From contig NZ_JOCB01000117.1 in the NCBI RefSeq assembly GCF_000718775.1, positions 1 to 24,222 of the forward strand: a stretch of 24,222 bases of DNA. Reading direction: 5' to 3'. Below the pieces are notes generated by a model. That model made no database searches. It was not told the DNA's origin and saw only the letters and a list, made by a program, of their open reading frames with translations. Both the position numbers and the translations under genes were made by a program. Origin of the DNA: Streptomyces sp. NRRL S-31. Its GTDB lineage: Bacteria; Actinomycetota; Actinomycetes; Streptomycetales; Streptomycetaceae. Shown here one piece after another: positions 7,428-21,004 of this stretch; positions within the stretch are counted from its first letter, which is position 1; every line of letters starts with the position of its first letter.

Positions 7428-8180
7428 CTACCTCGTGGAGGCAAGTGGAAGGGCGTCGGTGTAGGAGTTCGCTGGTTTGGCGACCTTCTCCACGGCCCGG
7501 GCGTCGAGCGCGGCGGGTGCGGAGCCGGTGCCGAGGGCTCCGCCGGGGTGCCAGGTGCCTGTGACCGCCACCCAGGTGTCGGCGGCCGGAGCGGTTGCGC
7601 CGTAGATCCGTACCGTCACGGACTGGGCGTCCGCGGCGCAGCAGGAGATGATGATCCGAGTCAGGTACCAGCCGCCGCCCCGCTTGCCGGAGGTGACGAA
7701 GCCCGTCATCCGCACTGTGCGGTCCTTGATGGCCCGCGTGTGGTCCTGCTGCACGCGCCGGATGAAGTCCGAGAGCGTCATGGGCAGCGGCGAGGTCGCC
7801 GGCAGCGGGTCGAAGTCGTCCTGGTGCGTGATCGCCTTGGTCGGCTCGCGGGAGGCTGTGTACGCGCCGAGGGCGGGCGGAGCATAGAGCAGCATGCTCA
7901 GCGCTGGGAGGAACAGAAGCCAGGCGGCACGGGATGCGCCGGAGTGGTGGTGCCCGTGGTCGTGGCCGCCGCCGTGGTCCGTATGATCGTCGCGTCCACG
8001 CCGTCGCCCGTGCGCCACCGCGTCCGCGACGCCGAGCAGGATCAGCAGGACGCCGGAGGCGATGAGCAGGGGGCGCATCCCTTCCTTGACGTATCGCAGA
8101 TACAGGTCGGTGAAGAGGGCGACGCGCAGCAGGCCGATGCCGGTGAGGACGAGAAGGGCCGTCTGAAGCGGGCGTCTCAC
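7428..8180 (-). CDS. TIGR03943-family His-rich membrane protein
   Basis: A 250-aa protein of the TIGR03943 family, the usual partner of YraQ-type permeases. It has two hydrophobic segments at the N-terminus (ALLVLTGIGLLRVALFTDLY and a second ending LLGVADAVA). A His-rich loop follows at about residues 60-80 (DDHTDHGGGHDHGHHHSG), then another membrane segment (AAWLLFLPALSMLLYAPPAL). The remainder is an OB-like extracytoplasmic domain with VRMTGFVTSG, a CC pair and ADTWVAVTGTW. The His loop suggests metal binding; metal handling is inferred from this and from the zinc-regulated neighbourhood. Its start overlaps the permease stop by 4 bases (ATGA), so the two form one unit. A ruined paralogue lies at 4360-4767. 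Confidence 0.85.
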   Translation of the reverse strand: MRRPLQTALLVLTGIGLLRVALFTDLYLRYVKEGMRPLLIASGVLLILLGVADAVAHGRRRGRDDHTDHGGGHDHGHHHSGASRAAWLLFLPALSMLLYAPPALGAYTASREPTKAITHQDDFDPLPATSPLPMTLSDFIRRVQQDHTRAIKDRTVRMTGFVTSGKRGGGWYLTRIIISCCAADAQSVTVRIYGATAPAADTWVAVTGTWHPGGALGTGSAPAALDARAVEKVAKPANSYTDALPLASTR

Positions 8181-9211
8181 AGCAGTGCTCCTCCGACCAG
8201 CGCGCTGGACAGGACCGCCACGACCACCGTGGCGGCGGAGAATCGGACCGCGAAGGCCCGGCCGAAGGTACCCGCCTGTAGGGCGATCAGCTTCAGATCA
8301 ACCATCGGACCGACCACCATGAACGCCAGCCGCGCGACGGGCGAGAACCCGCTCAGCGAGGCCGCCACGAACGCGTCGGCCTCCGAACACACCGCCAGCA
8401 CGATCGCCAGTCCGGCCAGGAACACCACCGACAGCCAGGGCGAACCGGAGAAGGTGTCCAGCAAGGAACGGGGCACCGCCACGTTGAACGTGGCCGCCGC
8501 CATCGCGCCCACCACCAGGAAACCGCCCGCATGCAGGAAGTCCTGCCGGAAGCCGGCCCGGAACTCTCTCCACCGACTGCCACCCGCCTGATGCCCACTG
8601 TGCCGCTGGACCGGCCGCAGCCACTCGGCCCTCCCCAACCACAGCCACAGCCAGCCCATCACCGACGCCGTGCCCAGCGAGGCCAGCAGCCGGGCGGCGA
8701 CCATGGCGGGCTGCGCCGGGAAGGCAACCGCGGTGGCCGTCAACACCACCGGGTTGATCGCAGGAGCCGACAGCAGGAACGCGAACGCGGCCGCGGGCGT
8801 GACTCCCCGCCCGATCAGACTGTTCGCCACCGGCACCGACGCACACTCGCAGCCCGGCAACACGGCTCCCGCCACTCCGGCCACCGGCACGGCGAGTGCC
8901 GGATGGCGTGGCAGCACACGAGTGAACACCCGGGCCGGCACGAACGCGTTGATGGCACCGGACAGGGCCGTGCCCAGCAGCAGGAAGGGCAGCGCCTGCA
9001 CGGTCACGGCGAGACAGACGGTCCGCCACGCCTGCATCGCCGGCGTCTCCGTCCACCGGCCCACGAGGTAGAGCGCGATACCCGGAACGGTGGCCGCGCC
9101 CAGCAACAGCAGCGGCCAGAACCGAGGCAAGCCGGCGGCAGCTTCACCGCTCGCCGCTCCGTCCACCTCGGCGATTTCAGCCTCCCCGGCCCGTTCTTCC
9201 GCCGTCCGCAT
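8177..9211 (-). CDS. YraQ/ArsP_1-type (DUF318, UPF0718) permease
   Basis: A 344-aa multi-pass membrane protein of the PF03773 permease family. Its signature motif is PGCECASVPVANSLIGRG followed by PAAAFAFLLSAPAINPVVLT, and a second copy-like half has FMVVGPMVDLKLIAL. A hydrophilic loop near the middle (RHSGHQAGGSRWREFRAGFR) separates two four- to five-helix halves. Relatives move small ions or metalloids; with the His-rich TIGR03943 partner and the zinc-regulated ribosomal genes next door, a role in metal export or uptake is plausible but not shown. I chose the ATG at 9211, preceded by a G-rich stretch. A TTG at 9241 would add ten residues and has no better binding site. Confidence 0.85.
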   Translation of the reverse strand: MRTAEERAGEAEIAEVDGAASGEAAAGLPRFWPLLLLGAATVPGIALYLVGRWTETPAMQAWRTVCLAVTVQALPFLLLGTALSGAINAFVPARVFTRVLPRHPALAVPVAGVAGAVLPGCECASVPVANSLIGRGVTPAAAFAFLLSAPAINPVVLTATAVAFPAQPAMVAARLLASLGTASVMGWLWLWLGRAEWLRPVQRHSGHQAGGSRWREFRAGFRQDFLHAGGFLVVGAMAAATFNVAVPRSLLDTFSGSPWLSVVFLAGLAIVLAVCSEADAFVAASLSGFSPVARLAFMVVGPMVDLKLIALQAGTFGRAFAVRFSAATVVVAVLSSALVGGALL

Positions 9212-9241
9212 GCCACCCCCGTCTGCCGGATGCTCCGGCAA

Positions 9242-9623
9242 ACATATCGGCCCCGACGACCTGAACCTTCACGAGCGCCATGCTCGGTGAGGACAAGCCC
9301 CGCCGTAGGCCCGTGGACGCCGGCATGAGGTATCCGTATCGGTCCGGGGGTTCGCGGCGGGCTGCGGCAACGGACGGCGCCGTCTTCCTTTTCTCCGCGT
9401 AGACGGCTGCTGATACGCCATGACCGGTCGGCCACGGCCAGACGTGCTGCGGCCGACAGCCCTACGCGAACTGTCGGCCACCCTCGGGTTCCGTAGCTCG
9501 GCCGCCCTGCCTGATTCATCTGCGCCACTTCACGCAGACCGGGATCGGAGAGTGCGTTGACTAGTAGCCATTGGTGCACGTTCGGTGGATGGAACAGGCT
9601 CCTGCCTCACGGGGCGTCGGTCC
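9242..9623. other. Intergenic region without a recognisable gene
   Basis: About 380 bases between the divergent permease promoter side and the end of the MFS gene. Open frames exist on the minus strand (for example one with HQWLLVNALSDPGLREVAQM near 9500-9575), but none matches a family I know. I saw no Zur-like box upstream of the permease. Confidence 0.5.
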
Positions 9624-10901
9624 CTAGCCGGCGGTACGTGGGCGGGCGGCGTACAGGTGGGCGACGGTGATGACGGCGCTGGCCGCGAGGGGCACCAGGA
9701 GCGCGGTGTTCATGTTCTCCCAGCCGAGGGTGTTCAGCACCGGTCCCGCGGCCAGCGCGCCGACGGCGGATCCGCCGAGGGTGAAGACCTCGCCGACGCC
9801 CTGGACAACGGAACGTTCCTGCGGCCTGTAGGAGTTTGCGACGAGCGCGGAGCCGGAGACGTACATCAGGTTCCAGCCCACGCCGATCAGCCCCAGGGCG
9901 ATCACGAAGTGCATGTGGGACAGGCTCATCAGGGCAGTCACCGTGCCCAGCGCGCTGACGGCGACGCCGATCAGCAGGGTCCGTCCCGCGCCGATCAGCC
10001 GGGTGAGCGGTCCCGAGGCGAAGGCGGTGGCAAACATGCCGACCATGTGCCACTGGATGACCTGGGCGCCGTCGTGGACGGAATGACCGGCCTTGACCGC
10101 CGCGATAGGGGCCGCGGCCATCAGTGAGGTCATCACGAAGTACCCGATGCAGGAGCCCGCGACGCCGGCGAGGAACACCGGCTGCCGCGCGATTTGCTTG
10201 AGGGTGCGCGGGGCCACGTCTTCGGCGGCGGCTCCGGGCTCTGACCGGGCTGCGGCGGCCGCTTCGGTGTCCTCGGCCGTCAGCAGGGACAGCACGCCGA
10301 TGGAAATCAGCGCCAGCACGGTGACCAGCGCGTAGGAACCCGTGAACTCCACAGGACCGAGGTCCCTGACCGCCGTGGCCAGGAACGGCCCTGCGACGGC
10401 CGCGATCACCCCGCCGGACAGGACGGTCGAGATGGCCTTGCCGCGCTGATCGGGCGGGAACATGTCGGCGGCCGCGTACCGGTAGTAACCCGCGAACGCC
10501 TGATAGACGCCGATACACGCGATGCCGATGCAGAAGAGCACGAACTGCTCGGTGAGCAGCGCGGTGACCGAAATGATGCCGCCGGTGAGCGCGGCACCGG
10601 AGCCGACCAGGAAACCGGCTTTGCGTCCGCGACGCCTCATGAAGCGGGACGCGGGGTAGGTCGCGACCCATGAGCCGACGCCGATGAGGGCGAACGGCAG
10701 GGTCGCGAGCGCGGGCACAGGAGCGAGTCTGAGGCCGACCAGGCCGGTGAGCGTCAGGTCGATGCTGATCCCGAAGTAGTAGAGCATCTGAGCCGACGTC
10801 AGCACCGTCATGGCGCGGCGCCTGTGCGACGTGCCGGGCACGGCCTGCGGCTTACCTCCTTCCGTGTTTCGCCGCTCGGCTTCTTTGGAGGGCTGTGCCA
10901 T
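9624..10901 (-). CDS. Major facilitator superfamily transporter
   Basis: A 425-aa inner-membrane transporter with about 12 hydrophobic segments. MFS features include the basic loop between TM2 and TM3 (SRFMRRRGRKAGFLVGSGAA) and, after a long charged central loop (AEDTEAAAAARSEPGAAAED), a second six-helix half with the equivalent loop SGPLTRLIGAGRTLLIGVA. The conserved C-terminal VQGVGEVFTLGGSAVGALAA resembles TM11 of drug-efflux type members. I chose the ATG at 10901 (MAQPSKEAERRNTEGG) because residues upstream in the frame look like untranslated leader; the binding site there is weak, so a downstream GTG near 10837 remains possible. It stands alone, and the substrate cannot be told. Confidence 0.85.
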   Translation of the reverse strand: MAQPSKEAERRNTEGGKPQAVPGTSHRRRAMTVLTSAQMLYYFGISIDLTLTGLVGLRLAPVPALATLPFALIGVGSWVATYPASRFMRRRGRKAGFLVGSGAALTGGIISVTALLTEQFVLFCIGIACIGVYQAFAGYYRYAAADMFPPDQRGKAISTVLSGGVIAAVAGPFLATAVRDLGPVEFTGSYALVTVLALISIGVLSLLTAEDTEAAAAARSEPGAAAEDVAPRTLKQIARQPVFLAGVAGSCIGYFVMTSLMAAAPIAAVKAGHSVHDGAQVIQWHMVGMFATAFASGPLTRLIGAGRTLLIGVAVSALGTVTALMSLSHMHFVIALGLIGVGWNLMYVSGSALVANSYRPQERSVVQGVGEVFTLGGSAVGALAAGPVLNTLGWENMNTALLVPLAASAVITVAHLYAARPRTAG

Positions 10902-11139
10902 CGAATTCACCAGATCGGGGGTGCGGCAGCGCAAGAGCTGACGGCAAGATGAATGTGAGTTGAAATGTCGCCACCGGCTTGGCCCATCCGTGCGCCCCCT
11001 GCCGCCTTCTCGGCACCCCGGACGCTCTTTACACACACGGAGGGGGATCCTTCCTGCAGGGAGCGGAAGTCAATGGAAGATGTCTAGCGCTCTCACGGAG
11101 ATCAGTATTGCTTCGGACCGTATGTTTCGGTGATCATTT

Positions 11140-11156
11140 CGCGCAATAGTTGCGCG
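11140..11156. repeat. 17-bp perfect palindrome CGCGCAA-TAG-TTGCGCG
   Basis: Seven-base arms around a 3-base centre, in the AT-richer patch between the MFS gene and the monooxygenase operon end. It could be an operator or a mobile-element core; no neighbouring gene start uses it clearly. Confidence 0.6.
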
Positions 11157-11584
11157 TTACAATGACTGAAATCTGCCGCCGCATTGGCCGGGGAGGCGAA
11201 CGGTTGTCGAAAATCCATCGAGAAGAAATGACATTTGCCCGTTATGGCCAGTGGTGCAATTCGCATCGTGAGCCGCCCCTGAGCTCTTTCACGCCAGCTT
11301 CGTTGAGCGAGTATGCGGCTGGTACCCCGTTCACCGGCCGTCGGCCCACACCCGTCGAGCACATCCCGCACCGGTCGATGTGGCTCGACGACGGCACCAG
11401 GTCCGCATCAACCACTGCAAACGGCGCGACCCAGCCCTGGGCTGGTCGTCGGTCACGGCAAGCACCGCCGCTCCGTCCGGTTCCCTCGGCGGTGGCGAGC
11501 GTCAACGTGGCCCGATATACCGAAGGCCCACGCAGCGGACCGTCCTCACCGACGTCGACTGCGCGGTCTCGGTGGTCGCCGCTC

Positions 11585-11618
11585 CGCGCCTGCCGCGTCG
11601 CGAGGCGCGGCAGGCGCG
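11585..11618 (-). terminator. GC-rich hairpin downstream of monooxygenase gene
   Basis: CGCGCCTGCCGCG and CGCGGCAGGCGCG form a perfect 13-bp stem with an 8-base loop about 60 bases beyond the stop of the leftward monooxygenase gene. Position and stability fit an intrinsic terminator of the streptomycete type without a U-tract. Confidence 0.75.
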
Positions 11619-11677
11619 ACGCACCGGAAGGGCGGGGGACGGCACACTGCTGAAGCCCCTTCCGTCCAGGGGCGCCG

Positions 11678-12862
11678 TCAGGGCGTCGGCTCGACGGAGG
11701 CAGCCGTCGTCGGCGCGGGACCGTCGAGACCGAGTCGCTGTCCCAGGCCGACGCCGTGCCGGTAGAGGGCGGTTCCCTCGGCCAGCCGGTTCTCCTCCCA
11801 TGCCTCCAGGGCGGCGTCCAGGGACGGGAGTTGTCCGAGGGCCCCGAAGAGGGTGATGGCGTCGACGGCCGCCTTCTCCGCACCGGCCGCCGTGTGGGGC
11901 CGTACGACGAACGCGGCGTCCCCGGCCAGCAGCATCCGGTCCTTGCGCATCCGGCTGACCCGCCCGTCCAGGATCGCCTGCACGAACGGGGCTCGTGTGT
12001 GCTCGACCAGCCGACGCAGCGGCTCGGGCAGCAACGTCCGGGCACGGGCCAGGAGTTCGGCATGCACCCGCGGTGCGATGAGCCCCGGGGGCACGGACAG
12101 CCCGCGGGCGGTGCCGTCGCGGTCGGTGGTGATGCGGTCGAGGCCCGCCGCGTCGGCCCGGACGTACCACACCCAGTTCATCCGCCGGCTGCCCGGCGCC
12201 ATCTCGCCGAAGTCCCCCGGGATGAAGTAGCACAGGAACTGGGTGCGGTCCCCGTCGTAGAAGCTGAACCGGTCCCGGAAGACCGCGCTCATCTCCTCCG
12301 GAAGCTCCGTCTCGTCGATCACTCCGCGGTAGGCGACGTACCCGGCATAGCGCGGAGCGCCGTCGGGAGCGACGAGTTCGCGGTGGCGGGATGAGGAGCC
12401 GTCCGCGATGATCGCGAGGTCGACCGGATGGACAGCGTCGCCGACGTGGACGTCGACGCCGCCAGGGTGGGGCGCGAGGGCGGCCACCGGCTGCCCTTCG
12501 TGGTAGCGGGCGCTGTCGAGGCGGTCCCGGAGGGACGCGTAGATCGCCCCCCAGGAGATCATCCGCTGCCCCATGAGCGTGAGGTGGCTGCTCCCGTCCC
12601 GGCTGAAGTACTGCCGGTGGGTGACGGGAACGCTGATCCGGTCGGGATCGACGCCGCAGAAGGTGTTCAGGAACCAGGCGACACCCGGCTGGAGCACGAT
12701 GCCCGCACCGCGGTCGTCGGGGCGGCCCGCGGACCGCTCCCAGACCGTGACGTCGAGACCGAGTTCGGCGAGTGCGACCGCTTGGAACAGCCCGCTCAGC
12801 GAACCACCGACCACACCCACCGACTTGATGTCCGACACCTTGATGTCCGATACAGGGGTCAC
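11678..12862 (-). CDS. FAD-dependent aromatic monooxygenase (2,6-dihydroxypyridine hydroxylase-like)
   Basis: A 394-aa class A flavoprotein monooxygenase. The dinucleotide-binding fold is at residues 15-45 (VGVVGGSLSGLFQAVALAEL with the ribose-binding acidic residue in VWERS). A central VDLAIIADGSSSRHRE block (DG motif) and a late GD motif in MLLAGDAAFVVRPHTAAGAE follow. The last block, with GDAAFV.RPH, resembles 2,6-dihydroxypyridine 3-hydroxylase and related enzymes, so hydroxylation of a small aromatic or heteroaromatic ring using NAD(P)H and oxygen is likely; the substrate is unknown. I chose the GTG at 12862 because it overlaps the TGA of the upstream DsbA-like gene by 4 bases (GTGA), with GGAG upstream. 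A GTG at 12886 would add eight residues. Probably cotranscribed with that gene and controlled by the TetR regulator. Confidence 0.9.
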   Translation of the reverse strand: MTPVSDIKVSDIKSVGVVGGSLSGLFQAVALAELGLDVTVWERSAGRPDDRGAGIVLQPGVAWFLNTFCGVDPDRISVPVTHRQYFSRDGSSHLTLMGQRMISWGAIYASLRDRLDSARYHEGQPVAALAPHPGGVDVHVGDAVHPVDLAIIADGSSSRHRELVAPDGAPRYAGYVAYRGVIDETELPEEMSAVFRDRFSFYDGDRTQFLCYFIPGDFGEMAPGSRRMNWVWYVRADAAGLDRITTDRDGTARGLSVPPGLIAPRVHAELLARARTLLPEPLRRLVEHTRAPFVQAILDGRVSRMRKDRMLLAGDAAFVVRPHTAAGAEKAAVDAITLFGALGQLPSLDAALEAWEENRLAEGTALYRHGVGLGQRLGLDGPAPTTAASVEPTP

Positions 12863-13536
12863 AGCGCGCACACTCCGTTCTCGCACGCGGCTCCGGACGG
12901 TGCCTCGGCGCTCTGGCGTTCCAGGAACTCCACGAGTGCGTCAACGCCCACCGCGCCACTGATGCCCTTGTCGCCCACGATCAGTACCGGCACCCCGCGA
13001 AGTCCCAGGTGCTCGGCGAGGTTAAGGTCCTCGCGCACGGCCGACTCCAGGGCCGGATCGGCCAAGCGGGCCGCCACGTCCTCTCCGAGGCCCATCTCCT
13101 GACCGATCCGGGCCAGTACGGCCGTGTCCCCGACGTCCTGGCCCTCGGAGAAGTAGGCCGCGAGCAACCGGTCGGCCATCGCCCACCCCTGCTGGGCCCG
13201 CTGTTCCGCCAGCGCGATCAGCCGGTGCCCCACCCGCGTGTTCGGCGTCCTGGCGATCGCCTCGTAGTCGAAGACGACGCCGTCGTCGCGGCCGGCCGAC
13301 ACCGTCCCGCTGTCGAGCTGCCGCGAACGCTCCCAGCTGCCGAACTTCCCGCTCCGGTACGCGCGCCGGTCCATCCCGGACAGCGGCATCTCGGGGTTCA
13401 GCTCGAACGCGTGGTGGCGGATGTGGAACTCCTCACCTGTGCGCTCCCTCACGACGCCGACGGCCTTGTCCAGCCGACGGCCGCCGATATAGCACCAGGG
13501 GCAGATCAGATCACTGAAGACGTCAAGGGTGATCAT
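12859..13536 (-). CDS. DsbA family oxidoreductase, FrnE-like
   Basis: A 225-aa thioredoxin-fold protein with an alpha-helical insertion. The active site is CPWC at residues 12-15 in DVFSDLICPWCYIGGRRLDK, and the cis-proline loop is GVPVLIVGD. It has no signal peptide, so it acts in the cytoplasm. It belongs to the FrnE/2-hydroxychromene-2-carboxylate isomerase-like branch (COG2761). A C-terminal CENGVCAL adds two more cysteines. The ATG at 13536 has a clear GGAGG 6 bases upstream, which excludes the TTG at 13548. First gene of a two-gene leftward operon, transcribed away from the TetR gene across a palindromic operator. A redox role supporting the monooxygenase or a stress response is an inference. 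Confidence 0.92.
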   Translation of the reverse strand: MITLDVFSDLICPWCYIGGRRLDKAVGVVRERTGEEFHIRHHAFELNPEMPLSGMDRRAYRSGKFGSWERSRQLDSGTVSAGRDDGVVFDYEAIARTPNTRVGHRLIALAEQRAQQGWAMADRLLAAYFSEGQDVGDTAVLARIGQEMGLGEDVAARLADPALESAVREDLNLAEHLGLRGVPVLIVGDKGISGAVGVDALVEFLERQSAEAPSGAACENGVCAL

Positions 13537-13547
13537 GGAAACCTCCA

Positions 13548-13571
13548 ATCGAACCGACTAGTCTGTTCGAT
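13548..13571. promoter_or_regulatory. Near-perfect 24-bp palindrome, probable TetR operator
   Basis: ATCGAACCGACT (13548-13559) mirrors AGTCTGTTCGAT (13560-13571) with only one mismatched pair. It lies between the DsbA-like gene start (13536, -) and the TetR gene start (13620, +), the standard position for autoregulation and divergent control. Confidence 0.85.
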
Positions 13572-13619
13572 GACAACGGCGACACGGCCGTAACCATTCC
13601 CGCCCCCACCGGAGGCCCT

Positions 13620-14180
13620 GTGACCAGCCCCGACGCCACTCGCGTCAAGATCATCACGGCCGCGGCCGGCCTGTTCACCCGGTGCGGCGTGCGGGCCGTC
13701 GGCATCAACGAGATCTGGCGAGCCGCCGAGGTCGCCAAATCGACCCTCTACCAGCACTTCCGCTCCAAGGACGAGCTTGTCGCCGCCGTCCTGCGCCAGC
13801 GCAACGACGAGTGGTGCGCGCGACTGCGTGCCCTCGCCTCCACGGCGGCCACGCCGCGGGACCGGCTGCTCGCGATCTTCGACCTGCTGGGCCAGGAGTT
13901 CGCCGATCCCGCCTACCGCGGCAGTGACCTGCTGAACGTCGCCGCCGAGTACCCCGATCCGGATCACCCCGTGCGGGTGGCGATCCGCGACCACAAACGC
14001 GAGATCCTGCGCTATCTCGCGGAACTCGCCACGGCGGCGCGGGAACCCGACCCCGACAAGGCCGCGGCGACCGTCCTGACGCTCGCCGACGGGGCCGCCT
14101 GCGCCTGGGTGAGCCTCGGCGATCCCACCGCAGCCGGTCTCGCGCGGGAGGCGGCGTCGCGCCTGCTGGCGTGCGGCTGA
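13620..14180 (+). CDS. TetR/AcrR family transcriptional regulator
   Basis: A 186-aa regulator. The N-terminal TetR DNA-binding domain covers residues ~8-55: IITAAAGLFTRCGVRAVGIN, then EIWRAAEVAKSTLYQHFRSK, with the helix-turn-helix and the STLYQHF recognition segment. The helical C-terminal half (about residues 60-185) is the ligand-binding and dimerisation domain. The GTG at 13620 follows GGAGG at 13611-13615. It is divergent from the DsbA-like/monooxygenase pair and faces the palindrome at 13548-13571, so repression of that pair and of itself is the likely role; the effector is unknown. Nothing marks its 3' end strongly. Confidence 0.93.
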   Translation: MTSPDATRVKIITAAAGLFTRCGVRAVGINEIWRAAEVAKSTLYQHFRSKDELVAAVLRQRNDEWCARLRALASTAATPRDRLLAIFDLLGQEFADPAYRGSDLLNVAAEYPDPDHPVRVAIRDHKREILRYLAELATAAREPDPDKAAATVLTLADGAACAWVSLGDPTAAGLAREAASRLLACG

Positions 14181-14543
14181 CCCCGGGCCCGTCCCGACGT
14201 ACTGAGTGTCGAACGGCTGGCCTCTCCCACATCGGCGCCACCGCCACCGTCCGCGCCGCGTCCGACTCCGCCTCCGGCGCGACGCCATCGACACCCTCGG
14301 TACCGCGCTCGACGGTCCCGGCCGGGACGAGCCGACCCGCGACGACGACCCGCCACGGTGTGGTGCCGACATCCGCCGACATCGGCGTCAACCTGCCGTC
14401 GCACCGCAGAGGCCCCCGGCACACAATCACTTGGCTGTTGACAGCGTCAACGTAGCTGTACCATCTTTGTCAACGAGCAAAAGGTGTACTCTCCAGCGGG
14501 ATACACCCATCTTGCACAGGGCGGGCGAAACGGGGAGGGGCCG
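14181..14543. other. Intergenic region carrying the promoter of the kinase-helicase operon
   Basis: The first 230 bases hold only GC-rich shadow frames. The last 100 bases (14435-14543) are AT-richer and contain the palindrome, half-site and promoter-like elements listed separately. They also hold an inverted pair GGTGTA (14483-14488) and TACACC (14502-14507) around the alternative start GTG at 14484. Confidence 0.6.
14437..14474 (+). promoter_or_regulatory. Putative promoter with GTTGAC operator half-sites
   Basis: GTTGAC-AGC-GTCAAC (14437-14451) is a perfect 15-bp inverted repeat, and a third GTCAAC follows at 14469-14474. The left arm contains TTGACA (14438-14443), an ideal -35 hexamer; TACCAT at 14459-14464 (15-base spacer) or CATCTT at 14462-14467 (18-base spacer) could be the -10. 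A regulator bound here would block or control transcription of the large kinase-helicase gene. The binding protein is not identified. Confidence 0.55.
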
Positions 14544-20963
<6,420 letters not shown>

Positions 20964-21004
20964 CCGCCTCACCGGCTCCCGACCTCTAGGAACCGAGACA
21001 TCTC

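Larger units (their letters stand above)
10902..11677. other. Long intergenic region with an AT-richer patch
   Basis: About 775 bases without a convincing gene. The stretch 11,095-11,290 is clearly less GC-rich than its surroundings. It carries short frames on both strands (minus strand frame ending FSHCNAQLLREMITETYGPK; plus strand MTEICRRIGRGGERLSKIHR) that I cannot assign. A perfect palindrome lies at 11140-11156. From 11300 to 11580 only GC-rich shadows occur. A strong hairpin at 11585-11618 ends the region next to the monooxygenase gene. Confidence 0.5.

Noticed and set aside
9460..9579. Possible small minus-strand gene near 9,579
   Set aside because: The start of the frame looks protein-like (HQWLLVNALSDPGLREV), but it then degenerates into Arg/Pro-rich sequence and overlaps the permease start; no homologue is known to me.
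14206..14480. Small gene between the TetR gene and the kinase-helicase gene
   Set aside because: Frames on both strands lack a good start with binding site and resemble no family; codon composition looks like shadow.
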